Assembly (NCBI RefSeq): GCF_030848475.1
Contig: NZ_JAVDDS010000014.1
Span: 1-64,000 of the forward strand
DNA: 64,000 nucleotides
Direction of reading: 5' to 3'
Origin: Herbivorax alkaliphila
GTDB lineage: Bacteria; Bacillota; Clostridia; Acetivibrionales; Acetivibrionaceae
Shown: one piece after another, positions 1 through 6,983 of the stretch
How the letters are laid out: each line of letters opens with the position of its first letter
How positions within the stretch are numbered: the first letter of the stretch is position 1
The notes under the pieces: generated by a model
What the model saw: only the letters and a program-made list of their open reading frames with translations
Databases searched by the model: none
What the model was told of the DNA's origin: nothing
Translations under genes and position numbers: made by a program

Positions 1-279
1 CCAGCCAATTATGTTGGTGTAATAGTGGCACAGCCATCTATTACAATAGATAAACTGGTTTCTGTTGACGGTGGGGAAACTTTTATAGCAGCTCCAACAT
101 CCCCAGGGTCTACACTACCAACGGGAATGACAGCTTATTTTAAATATATTGTTACCAATACTGGAAATGTTCCAATTACTGATATTACAGTAACTGATAG
201 TGTCTTGGGTTTTATAGGAAGCATCCCTATCTTAAATCCAGACGAATCAGAAGAGTTTATTGCCCCTGAACTACCATAA
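1..279 (+). CDS. C-terminal part of a DUF11-like repeat surface protein (5' end outside window)
   Basis: The frame is open from base 1 to the stop at 277-279, so this is the last 92 codons of a longer gene. The internal GTG at 25 is not needed as a start. The residues form one beta-sandwich repeat of the DUF11 / conserved-repeat type: a segment about a value exceeding expectations (TNTGNVPITDITVTDS) followed by an ILNPDESEEF-type closing strand. Such repeats are stacked in large secreted or wall-associated proteins of Gram-positive bacteria and have no known catalytic role. The protein ends just after the repeat with no LPXTG or SLH anchor visible. A strong hairpin terminator follows, so this gene ends its transcription unit. 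The family call is by pattern only. Confidence 0.6.
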   Translation, partial: PANYVGVIVAQPSITIDKLVSVDGGETFIAAPTSPGSTLPTGMTAYFKYIVTNTGNVPITDITVTDSVLGFIGSIPILNPDESEEFIAPELP

Positions 280-302
280 ATCAATGTAATCTAAATTGTC
301 TA

Positions 303-340
303 ACTAGGCTTTCTATTTATAAAGAAAGTCTAGTTTTTTT
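303..340 (+). terminator. Intrinsic terminator of the DUF11-like gene
   Basis: A 12-bp stem (303-314 with 323-334, one G-T pair) is followed by a T-run at 334-340. It lies 24 bases after the stop codon and also faces the 3' end of the convergent glycosyltransferase gene. Confidence 0.85.
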
Positions 341-385
341 CCAAGGCATTATTATTAGTAATACAAATCCACTTCCTTAAAAACA

Positions 386-1669
386 TCACTTTTCAAGTAG
401 AGGTTCCAATTGATTATGCCATACCCATTTTGGACTGAAATTTTGCCTTGCAAGTATTTTGGCATAAAGTACAGGATTATCACGCATAAGGTTTACTATT
501 ATGGAAGCATGTTCCTCTAGGTAGGCTTGTTCGGATGGGCTATAGGTTTCCTTTGTATCAAACCCAAAGTTACGAGCATCCCACCTCATAAAGTATGCCT
601 TTAGCTTTTTTCCAAGCTCCTCAAGAGCTGGAACTGCTTCATTCAAAACCAAAAAATTACCTCTGCTGGAGGCTTCTAGCACGGTAAGGCCAAAGGATTC
701 TGAATAAGATGGACAAATAAACAAATTGGAAAGTGTAAAAAGCTCAAGAACACCAGATCTTGGAAACCCTTCAGAATAGCCTATATCACTTGTAAAAAAC
801 ATATGACATTTATCAAGCCCGTAAATACATCCTATCTTTTTAATTGTAGCTTTATATATAGTGGGATTAATGTCCATAGAAGGAAAATCACAAAATACCA
901 CCTTAACATTGAGCTCAGTTTTTTTCTTAATTGCGCCAGCTAATGCCGCCACTTTATCAAACTTTTTTCCTGTGGTAAGTCTACCGGGATATACAATAAA
1001 TATATCTGAACTAAGAAGGTCAAATTTATCATTAAGAGATCTTATATGATGGCTCATATGGGAAAGTATATCAAGACTATTATAAACTACTCTGCACTTG
1101 CCTTCAGGAACATTATACTGCTTGGAAAGGGCTGATATTCCTGAGTATGTAGGATATACATATATGGTGTTTGGCATGGGTGTATACCGGGCTGAAAAAG
1201 GCCACTTTGGATTGACTGGTCTATTTACAGGGGCTGAGTGGGTTACTGCTATAAATTTTATTCTGGTTAGTTTTTCCTGAACCTTTCTTATGGCAACGTT
1301 ATGAACTAGGTGCCACCCCTGATAGTGTATATCATGCATTATGCATATATCTACGTCACATAAATTGACCTCTAGATTATTAGCTATAGCTTCAGCTTCT
1401 TCAAAGAAGGTTTCATGAATTTTGCCATCACCACTTGAATAATCCTGCCAATGAATGTAATTGCCTTTTAATCTGTTAGTTATTTTAGCCCACTCTAGTC
1501 CTTGATGGGCAAATATACCACTTTTTTCATCATCGGGGCAATCCTCTGATACAAGAATTTTGGTTTTAATACCTGCATCTAGTAGCATTTTTAAGTGCTC
1601 TGCTACAACATTTACAAGAGAATATGTATTATCTAGACCATTAAACATGGTCAATATACCAACTTTCAT
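386..1669 (-). CDS. GT4-like glycosyltransferase
   Basis: This 427-residue protein has the GT-B layout of retaining family 4 glycosyltransferases. The N-terminal half starts with the MKVGILTMFNG strand and loop. The C-terminal nucleotide-sugar domain carries an IVYPGRLTTGKKF segment and a late SYSESFGLTVLEA motif that places the conserved E-x7-E-like glutamates near residue 330. It would transfer a sugar from an activated nucleotide donor at the inner membrane face; acceptor and product cannot be read from sequence. The start is supported by an AGGGGTGAG ribosome site upstream of 1669. It stands alone, convergent with the DUF11-like gene and next to transposon remnants, which suggests an accessory surface-glycan function (inference). 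Confidence 0.75.
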   Translation of the reverse strand: MKVGILTMFNGLDNTYSLVNVVAEHLKMLLDAGIKTKILVSEDCPDDEKSGIFAHQGLEWAKITNRLKGNYIHWQDYSSGDGKIHETFFEEAEAIANNLEVNLCDVDICIMHDIHYQGWHLVHNVAIRKVQEKLTRIKFIAVTHSAPVNRPVNPKWPFSARYTPMPNTIYVYPTYSGISALSKQYNVPEGKCRVVYNSLDILSHMSHHIRSLNDKFDLLSSDIFIVYPGRLTTGKKFDKVAALAGAIKKKTELNVKVVFCDFPSMDINPTIYKATIKKIGCIYGLDKCHMFFTSDIGYSEGFPRSGVLELFTLSNLFICPSYSESFGLTVLEASSRGNFLVLNEAVPALEELGKKLKAYFMRWDARNFGFDTKETYSPSEQAYLEEHASIIVNLMRDNPVLYAKILARQNFSPKWVWHNQLEPLLEK

Positions 1670-1779
1670 TAATCACTCACCCCTAAATTAGTTCAATTTC
1701 AGACTATTATATGAGGTAAAAAGATTGTACTATTCATAAATGTTGTTGTCAATAAAAATTCCCCGAAAAGGGGAAAGAT

Positions 1780-2300
1780 TTTTCCCCACTAAAAAAAGAA
1801 CAAAAAAACGCTATCCAACAGAGAAAAAACTTTTTCAAGAATCCAGTTTACAACGAGACTCCCCCATATGATTACCTGCCAGTGAGTTCAGCCCACCATA
1901 CCCCCCCCAAATATTTCTTTGTAGAATGGCTAAGGGGTATGATTGACTGGCCTGCCTTACAGGCTATCATACGGAACCCATCTCATTATAAACCGCTGGT
2001 TAAATGAATTGTCTGCCCTCGACAAATATAAATCTTCTAACATATGGTTTGTTGTTGTGAATAATACATTGTATCTTTGAGCTATAGCTTTAACTCCTAG
2101 CGCTACTCCTAAATGAGTTTTACCCGTGCCTAGAGGTCCTATGAAGGCCAAATTTTCTTTCTTGCGGACAAATTCACAGGTTGCCAAGTTATATATAAAT
2201 CTCTTGTTAATAGAAGGTTGTTGATTAAACTGATATCCTTCTAGTGCATAGCTCCTTAAATACACAACCTACCCGTAGCATTCATATGTGTAATAATTTA
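1780..2300 (-). mobile_element. Remnant of an IS21-type insertion sequence
   Basis: This stretch contains a broken istB gene (1957-2265) and, downstream of it on the minus strand, about 170 bases of C- and G-run-rich DNA unlike the flanks (1860-1915 has an eight-C run). No istA-type integrase is left and the N-terminal third of IstB is missing, so the element cannot move. A CCCC-GAAAA-GGGG hairpin lies just outside, at about 1761-1777. The boundaries are approximate because I could not identify terminal repeats. Confidence 0.5.
1957..2265 (-). pseudogene. istB: istB fragment (IS21 transposition helper ATPase)
   Basis: The 102-codon frame matches the middle of IstB/DnaC-like AAA+ ATPases. It has the segment before the Walker A loop (QPSINKRFIYNLATCEFV), a Walker A motif FIGPLGTGKTHLGVAL and the following strand with TTTNHMLEDL. 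IstB is normally about 250 residues. Both the N-terminal helical region and everything after roughly the first third of the ATPase core are absent. The last ten residues (IMRWVPYDSL) look like read-through into element-end DNA. IstB assists the IstA transposase of IS21; with neither IstA nor a complete ATPase this copy is dead. No promoter or ribosome site is obvious. Confidence 0.75.
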
Positions 2301-2769
2301 CCTGCGTATGTCCATTTAAATGGTTTAGCAAGATACTTATTATAAAAGTTAAATTAATTTAAGAACTAAGTTCTTTGTTCTAGTAATTACAAATTAGCAC
2401 TTAGGGGCAAAACATTATTAGTATTTTTGTCCAAGGGTATTGAGTATAAATAATCCAATTCTAAAATCAAATAACTACTACTAGACCTCTACAGTTCAGA
2501 AATTTCATTCTAAAATATGGTGCTAATGTAGAGATTAAATTTTGCAAATCAGTTTTTGGCAAAAATTTCACTTCACTCCTTTCAATGTATATACTCTCAA
2601 GCAGAATCTTTGAGTTTAGAGGTTGCTTTTTTGATAAAGAAGGATTCTTATGTTCAATAGTTGCTTGTAAACTAACCCCATAATTTTTTTCAACATTATA
2701 ACAATACAGCACAATGCAACTCTTTCAGCATAAGCTTCTAAAGTTCTAAGCCTTAAATTGGACATACCT

Positions 2770-2939
2770 GTCCAATCTTTACCATATGTAATCATTGTGG
2801 GTATAAGAATCCAGAAGTAAAAAATCTAACAATAAGAGAATGGGAGTGTCCAAGCTGTAACACCAAACATAATAGAGATGGTAATGCTAGTAAGAATATA
2901 CTAGCAGAAGGATTAAAACAATTAAGCTTAACGGCTTAA
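2770..2939 (+). pseudogene. tnpB: C-terminal remnant of a TnpB (IS200/IS605 OrfB) RNA-guided nuclease
   Basis: From about 2787 the frame encodes the terminal zinc ribbon of TnpB: CNHCGYKNPEV, then WECPSCNTKHNRDGNASKNIL, ending at TAA 2937-2939. The two CX2C pairs and the last RuvC aspartate (in NRDGNAS) are present. Upstream of 2787 the residues no longer fit TnpB, so over 85% of the usual 370-400 residues are lost. TnpB is the omega-RNA-guided DNA nuclease of IS605-type transposons and the ancestor of Cas12. No TnpA is nearby. The downstream end of the element is retained (see 2940-3050). Confidence 0.8.
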
Positions 2940-3050
2940 AATAAACTAGGGTTGGAACGACCCGAATGTGAGGCTTGTGGATTCAGTAGGTAACGAGGCA
3001 GATGAAGCAAGAATTACACGACTTCTAGTCATATTAGGTTCAATGAAGAT
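2940..3050 (+). ncRNA. Candidate omega-RNA scaffold / right end of the IS605-type element
   Basis: Directly after the TnpB stop lies a relatively G-rich block with GGTTGGAACGACCCGAATGT, GAGGCTTGTGGATTCAGTAGG and a short GACT-TCT-AGTC hairpin near 3030. This resembles the right ends of clostridial IS200/IS605 elements that I know, where the 3' end of the omega-RNA overlaps the tnpB end and the guide would continue into flanking DNA. The homology is judged by eye. With the nuclease gone, any transcript would be a relic. Confidence 0.45.
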
Positions 3051-3073
3051 TTAAAACATATTTTTGAAAGCTA

Positions 3074-3109
3074 TTTGATATTATATCAAAATTTTGATAT
3101 AATATCAAA
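3074..3109 (+). promoter_or_regulatory. 36-bp perfect palindrome with embedded promoter (toxin-antitoxin operator)
   Basis: Bases 3074-3091 are the exact reverse complement of 3092-3109. Inside the palindrome sit a -35-like TTGATA (3075-3080), a 17-base spacer and a perfect -10 TATAAT (3098-3103). A GGAGGTG ribosome site follows at 3113-3119, before the antitoxin ATG. Phd/YefM-type antitoxins bind palindromes over their own promoter, so this is very probably the autoregulatory operator. Confidence 0.75.
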
Positions 3110-3125
3110 AATGGAGGTGTGTTTT

Positions 3126-3392
3126 ATGCCATCAATTCGACCAAGTTCAGATTTAAGGAATAATTATAACGAGATTTCATAATTCTGCCATCAGTTTGGT
3201 GAGCCAGTTTACATTACTAAAAATGGACAAGGTGATTTAGCAGTAATGAGCATTGAAACTTATGAGCGTCTAGTCGGGAAATTCGAGTTATATAAGCTAC
3301 TTGATGAGGGGATAGATGCGATGAAGAAAGGCAAGGTAAGGTCTTTTCGAGAAGCATTACACGATCTGAAGAAGGACTTGGGCAATGAGTAG
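3126..3392 (+). pseudogene. Phd/YefM-type antitoxin gene with an in-frame TAA at codon 19
   Basis: Starting at ATG 3126 behind GGAGGTG, the frame reads as a Phd/YefM antitoxin of 88 residues except that codon 19 (3180-3182) is TAA. The family usually has glutamate there, so a single GAA-to-TAA change explains it. After the stop the frame continues cleanly (EPVYITKNGQGDLAVMSIETYERL, split here by its strands) through a toxin-binding C-terminal helix region and ends at TAG 3390-3392, overlapping the toxin start by 8 bases. An in-frame ATG at 3246 (codon 41) could restart translation of a 48-residue C-terminal piece that keeps the neutralising region but loses DNA binding. Alternatives are a sequencing error or stop-codon read-through. 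Confidence 0.8.
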
Positions 3393-3699
3393 TTATAATA
3401 TTGAAATTACAGAACCAGCCGAACGTGATTTGTTTGAAAATGGGTATTACATTTCAAAGGAACTTAAGGAATCGGATATTGCCAAGAAGGTTATTGAAAG
3501 AATTAGTAAAGTGATTTTTGATTTAGAAGAAAAGCCACATAGATATAGCTTGGTTAGTGATAAAAGATTGGCTACGCAGGGTATACGTAAGCTTATAGTT
3601 GAAAATTATATTGTGTTTTATTATATAAGTGAGGAATATACAACAGTGACGATTATTCGGATTTTATATAGTAGGCGAGACTGGGTTAATTTGTTATAG
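3385..3699 (+). CDS. RelE/ParE-superfamily toxin
   Basis: The 104-residue protein is intact and of normal length for the RelE/ParE fold. It has an N-terminal EPAERDLFE helix start, a basic central part and the terminal strands IRKLIVENYIVFYYI and VTIIRILYSRRDWVNLL typical of this family. RelE members cleave mRNA on the ribosome and ParE members poison gyrase; the sequence does not decide between them. Its ATG lies inside the end of the antitoxin frame, so the two are translationally coupled. The antitoxin carries a nonsense codon, yet the toxin has no visible damage. Either it is weak, or it is neutralised by a truncated antitoxin or by another locus. Confidence 0.85.
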   Translation: MSSYNIEITEPAERDLFENGYYISKELKESDIAKKVIERISKVIFDLEEKPHRYSLVSDKRLATQGIRKLIVENYIVFYYISEEYTTVTIIRILYSRRDWVNLL

Positions 3700-3795
3700 A
3701 AATTATAATGATCTAGACTTCCTTGGTGATTAATACATGATTTAATGAAAGGAGACTATTGTAGTGCTAATACTAGTGCAGTGCTGACGGACTAT

Positions 3796-3938
3796 GCCTA
3801 ACAATATAGTTCCGGAAATTCCAGCCGCAAAGGGCAGTCGCCCTAAGTAGCTGAAACAGCGGAACCACAAAACATTAGGCAAAATACACTAAAAAGCCTG
3901 AACATCCTTGTGCGGATGTTTAAATACTACGTTGGGGG
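3796..3938 (+). other. attC-like or structured-RNA element upstream of an orphan gene
   Basis: The block 3796-3880 folds into one long interrupted hairpin. GCCTAA (3796-3801) pairs with TTAGGC (3875-3880), GTTCCG (3809-3814) with CGGAAC (3860-3865), CAGC (3822-3825) with GCTG (3850-3853) and AGGGC (3831-3835) with GCCCT (3840-3844). A second hairpin at 3901-3920 has a 7-bp stem. The left end GCCTAAC fits the RYYYAAC half-site of integron attC sites, and GTTGGGG at 3931-3937 resembles a right half-site. The region is much GC-richer than its surroundings. No integrase is in the window. It could instead be a regulatory RNA or a repeat of unknown kind. Confidence 0.4.
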
Positions 3939-3944
3939 TTTATT

Positions 3945-4505
3945 ATGATTTATAAAAACAGTTATATAGCTAAAAAACCTATTATTACTTTTTGTGCAAT
4001 TACAATTTTTTTATTGGTTATTATAATTGTAGTATATACGTTTTTCTTTACAGAAATAGGTGACAGATTCGCAAAATATCATAACTATATTACAGTTGAC
4101 CTTGAAATAGATGAAAAGCAACAAAATATGCAGGATATAACGGTAAATTATATTTATGATACTGGTAATATTGTAGAAAAAAAGCATTTTAATAATGATA
4201 ATAGTGTTAGATTTAAAGAAGGTATATATGGTGAAAATATATTTGAATTTGTTATACCCAAAGAATATTTTAACAAGTTTAATGAAAATGTCAAAATTAG
4301 TTTTGGAAAATTCAATACTAATTGGTGGCATGTGTGTAAATATTCGGTTAGTGTTAAGGTGTATGAAATATCAGAGGATAAGGCTAATATAACACTGTCA
4401 CAAGATGTTTTATATAGATCAGATGGAGGAGAAAAACGGACTTTTACCAATGAAGCAACAAAAAATGTAACGCTAAGTGATAATAGCATTAGTATTTATG
4501 AATAA
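3945..4505 (+). CDS. Unknown protein with one N-terminal membrane anchor
   Basis: I do not recognise this 186-residue protein. Residues 1-12 are basic and are followed by one hydrophobic segment (about 13-34, rich in I, V and F). The rest is a soluble, beta-strand-rich extracytoplasmic part with many N, D, K and E residues and no enzyme motif. There is no lipobox. The start follows a GGGGGT ribosome site at 3934-3939, which itself lies in the right end of the attC-like element. The gene is isolated between two broken genes. Its position directly behind a folded element is like that of a cassette gene, but that is inference. Confidence 0.7.
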   Translation: MIYKNSYIAKKPIITFCAITIFLLVIIIVVYTFFFTEIGDRFAKYHNYITVDLEIDEKQQNMQDITVNYIYDTGNIVEKKHFNNDNSVRFKEGIYGENIFEFVIPKEYFNKFNENVKISFGKFNTNWWHVCKYSVSVKVYEISEDKANITLSQDVLYRSDGGEKRTFTNEATKNVTLSDNSISIYE

Positions 4506-4635
4506 CTCTTAGACAAAAGGTTGGTGCCTTATTGATAAATTTTGTCCCCAAGTATGTAAAATGGCAGTAATGCCAATTTGATATATAATCTGTTTATAAT
4601 AATAGAGTTAATTAATATATATGGAGAAAAAATAG

Positions 4636-5091
4636 ATGAAGAAAAAAAGAAAAACGAATATTCCAAGGCATAAAAGAATACCAAGAAAAGCAAGGCTGTA
4701 AGCAGCTAGGTGTTGGATACCCAAATATGAAGGGAAAAATATTGTAAATGGTTATAGTAAGCATTTTGCAGTCGATAAGTTATGTGCAGTAAAAGAATTA
4801 GAAATACTAGGGTATAAAATTGATCCTGAATATATTAAACGACTTAAGAAAAGTCTTGAAGATAAACGAAAGGCTAAGCAACGCCGTAAACAAGAAAGGG
4901 ATCAAGCAAATAATTCTTTTTCCATTATGAATTCAGATGATAGATTTTATTATATTGCAGGATATACCTCAGGTGGAGCACCTTATGGCATTACATGGGA
5001 GGAAATGGATGCGAACTTCTATGAAGATGAAGTAGAATTTGATATTAATGAAGACAGTGTTAACGAAGAAGATGATGATATGCCATTTTGA
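4636..5091 (+). pseudogene. Conserved hypothetical gene broken by an in-frame TAA at codon 22
   Basis: ATG 4636 follows a weak GGAG site. The frame gives a basic N-terminus, then TAA at 4699-4701 (codon 22), then 129 more clean codons to TGA 5089-5091. The part after the stop begins with a WIPKYEGKNIVNGYSKHF segment, continues into a charged coiled region with KKSLEDKRKAKQRRKQERD, and ends in a very acidic tail (EDDDMPF). I recall similar short hypothetical proteins with an uninterrupted RLQAAK-type junction, so CAA-to-TAA is the likely change. No start codon lies close after the stop, so a functional restart is unlikely. Function is unknown. Confidence 0.6.
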
Positions 5092-5195
5092 TTACTAACA
5101 TAAATTAGACGTTTAGTGGATTTGAAGATAAGGTGTTTAAATTAACAACAAAGTTTTACAGTTAATAGTAGAGAAATTATAGAGGAGGATAAAAA

Positions 5196-5309
5196 ATGAT
5201 TGAGTCAAGATGTGGTATTCTTTGTAATGAATGTGAATATAAAGAACCTATGAAATGTGAAGGATGTATTAGTATTACAAAACCTTCTTGGAGAAGCTAT
5301 AGTAAGTAA
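5196..5309 (+). pseudogene. Truncated DUF3795-type cysteine-rich protein (37 residues)
   Basis: ATG 5196 follows a strong AGAGGAGG site. The peptide begins MIESRCGILCNECEY and continues with a second cysteine pair (MKCEGC), as at the N-terminus of DUF3795 proteins. That family is usually 90-130 residues with further cysteines and probably binds a metal or cluster. Here it stops after KPSWRSYSK at 5307-5309, exactly where family members continue. It is probably a deletion remnant, although a short translated product is possible. Confidence 0.55.
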
Positions 5310-5343
5310 ATTAAAGAGGAACTAAAAAAGGGGGTTAAGGAAA

Positions 5344-6507
5344 ATGAAGATATTAATAGCTCCTATGGCTGTGCCTGTTGAAGCAAGAGGGCCTTTTTCT
5401 AGAGCTAAAAAAATTGCTGCTGAATCATTAGAAAGAGGTCATGAGGTAGCTTTTTGTGCTGCTGAAGATATAAATTATTCTCCAATAAAAAGTGTAAAAA
5501 ATTATTTTGTTCCAGTACCATCAGTATTTGGATTGCCGAAAATTTTAGGAAAAAGTTTAATTCGGTCGGCTCAGAAGCTGGGAATTCAGAAAAAGAAAAA
5601 TGTAAGTAGTTATGAGGAAGTTATGCATATCTTTGGTATTATTTGCGAAGATTATTTTCGCAAAGATGTAAGATGCATTCGAGAAGCCATAAGAGACTTT
5701 AACCCTGATGTTGTTTATGCAGAATTTAGAATTGCTGCTATTGTAGCTGCAAAACTTGAAAACAAAAAAGTGGCTACAAGTTTTAGTTACCCAGTACAAG
5801 AAGAATATGCTAACAATCCTGAATACAGTAAAGGTGTTAATCGTTTTTTGCAAGATAACAATTTACCGAATGTCAGATCTACTTTGGAAATATTTCGATG
5901 GGCTAATTTGAAAATAGTACCTAGTTCTTACGAATTAGAACCAATTGAAGATAGGGAAGTGAAGTTTGTAGGTGCTTTAAATAGTTATGATATAGAAAAA
6001 GCTCACTATAATTTTGGAAAAAGAAATAAAATTGTAGTTTATATGGGGAATGGGGCTATTTCGCCTAGAAAACAAATTAACGAAATGAAAAAAGGATTTT
6101 TAAATTCTCAATATGATGTGTATATTGCTTCTAATCAGATAAAAAATATAAGTGAAGAAAATATAATAGTTAGGGATAAATTTGAATTTGATAAGTTATT
6201 ACCAGAAGCAATAGCTTTTATAAATCATGGTGGACAAAATAGCATTATGGATGGAGTGGTATATGGGGCTCCTCAAATTATTTGTCCAGGAAATGTTTTT
6301 GAGCGAAGGTATAATGCACGTTCAATAGAGAAACTTGAAGCTGGCAAATTAATATCGGACAAAGATTTTAAAGCAATTAAAATAAAAGATTTTGTAAATG
6401 AATTAAAAAGCAATAAAAAATATATTGAGAATGCAATTAATGTTGGGGAAAAATTAAAAAATCTTGGTGGAATAAAAAAAGTTATAAGTGAATTAGAAAG
6501 TATATAG
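5344..6507 (+). CDS. GT1/UGT-like glycosyltransferase
   Basis: This 387-residue GT-B protein looks like macrolide-glycosyltransferase/UGT-type enzymes. It has the N-terminal strand and loop MKILIAPMAVPVEARGPF with a GHEVAFCAAED acceptor-side segment. In the C-terminal domain, around residues 295-325, the donor-site signature INHGGQNSIMDGVVYGAPQI contains the conserved HGG. It is expected to glucosylate or glycosylate a small or lipid acceptor with a UDP-sugar; the acceptor is unknown. The start is set by AAGGGGGTTAAGGAAA before ATG 5344. No partner biosynthetic genes are adjacent. The protein appears intact, in contrast to the four damaged genes before it. Confidence 0.75.
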   Translation: MKILIAPMAVPVEARGPFSRAKKIAAESLERGHEVAFCAAEDINYSPIKSVKNYFVPVPSVFGLPKILGKSLIRSAQKLGIQKKKNVSSYEEVMHIFGIICEDYFRKDVRCIREAIRDFNPDVVYAEFRIAAIVAAKLENKKVATSFSYPVQEEYANNPEYSKGVNRFLQDNNLPNVRSTLEIFRWANLKIVPSSYELEPIEDREVKFVGALNSYDIEKAHYNFGKRNKIVVYMGNGAISPRKQINEMKKGFLNSQYDVYIASNQIKNISEENIIVRDKFEFDKLLPEAIAFINHGGQNSIMDGVVYGAPQIICPGNVFERRYNARSIEKLEAGKLISDKDFKAIKIKDFVNELKSNKKYIENAINVGEKLKNLGGIKKVISELESI

Positions 6508-6639
6508 GACGGATTCCTCAAGCAAAATGAAGGATTTTACTATCAAGCAATTACGAACTCTGGTTTATGGAGAGAGCGTATCCAATTTAGTTTTAAGGGC
6601 AAAAGAGAAAAGATAAATATAAATGTTCCCTTTAATTAA
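6508..6639 (+). pseudogene. Possible gene fragment in frame with the preceding glycosyltransferase
   Basis: After the TAG that ends the glycosyltransferase the same frame stays open for 43 codons (EGFYYQAITNSGLWRERIQF, then a basic stretch, ending at TAA 6637-6639) and has protein-like composition. It has no start codon or ribosome site of its own. It may be the tail of a lost gene, or a TAG read-through extension. Evidence is weak. Confidence 0.2.
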
Positions 6640-6810
6640 TGGAGAAAAAAATAGTTGCAGTAACGGGGGTTTAAATCTATGGTTACACTGTGTTAGGGTG
6701 GATTTATGCGGATATGTGACCTAGTAACTTATAAAAATAAGTTTTCAAAAGAATAGGGTGAAAAACTACCTATATATGTTGATAAATAGACAAAAGAAAA
6801 TATTTTAAAT
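6640..6810. other. Intergenic, no feature seen
   Basis: AT-rich DNA between the possible fragment and the terminator at 6811. I see no frame with a ribosome site and no RNA fold of note. Confidence 0.5.
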
Positions 6811-6843
6811 AAAAAAATTAGTAATAAGAACTAATTTTTTTTT
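6811..6843 (+). terminator. Intrinsic terminator
   Basis: A hairpin with stem 6811-6822 (A-run plus TTAGT) and 6830-6842 (ACTAA plus T-run) and a 7-base loop. It is symmetric enough to act in both directions and separates the accessory region from the PilZ gene. Confidence 0.75.
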
Positions 6844-6873
6844 ATTTAAACCTTAAAATTTTTTAAAAGTGTA

Positions 6874-6899
6874 TAAAAAAAAGATAAAAATGCCGATAT
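6874..6899 (+). promoter_or_regulatory. Sigma-D/sigma-28 type promoter of the PilZ gene
   Basis: A perfect GCCGATAT -10 element at 6892-6899 is preceded, with a 14-base spacer, by TAAA at 6874-6877. This matches the motility sigma factor consensus (TAAA-N14-16-GCCGATAT). Transcription would begin near 6907, about 77 bases before the PilZ ATG. Confidence 0.7.
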
Positions 6900-6983
6900 A
6901 ATTAATATAATAAAAGTTTTATGTTATAGGTAGGATAGTTTTTTAATGGAATATACTAATATTATTTTAGGAGGTCACCATAT

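Noticed and set aside
2467-2712. 81-codon minus-strand frame between the transposon remnants
   Set aside because: It has a GTG start without a ribosome site and no recognisable family. An overlapping frame just upstream (LRTLEAYAERVAL) looks more protein-like, so the region may be a frameshifted transposase relic, but the evidence is too thin to call it.
3796-3880. Degenerate tRNA or rRNA fragment
   Set aside because: The stems do not form a cloverleaf, there is no T-loop GGTTCRANTCC, and the ends pair with each other, which fits an extended hairpin.
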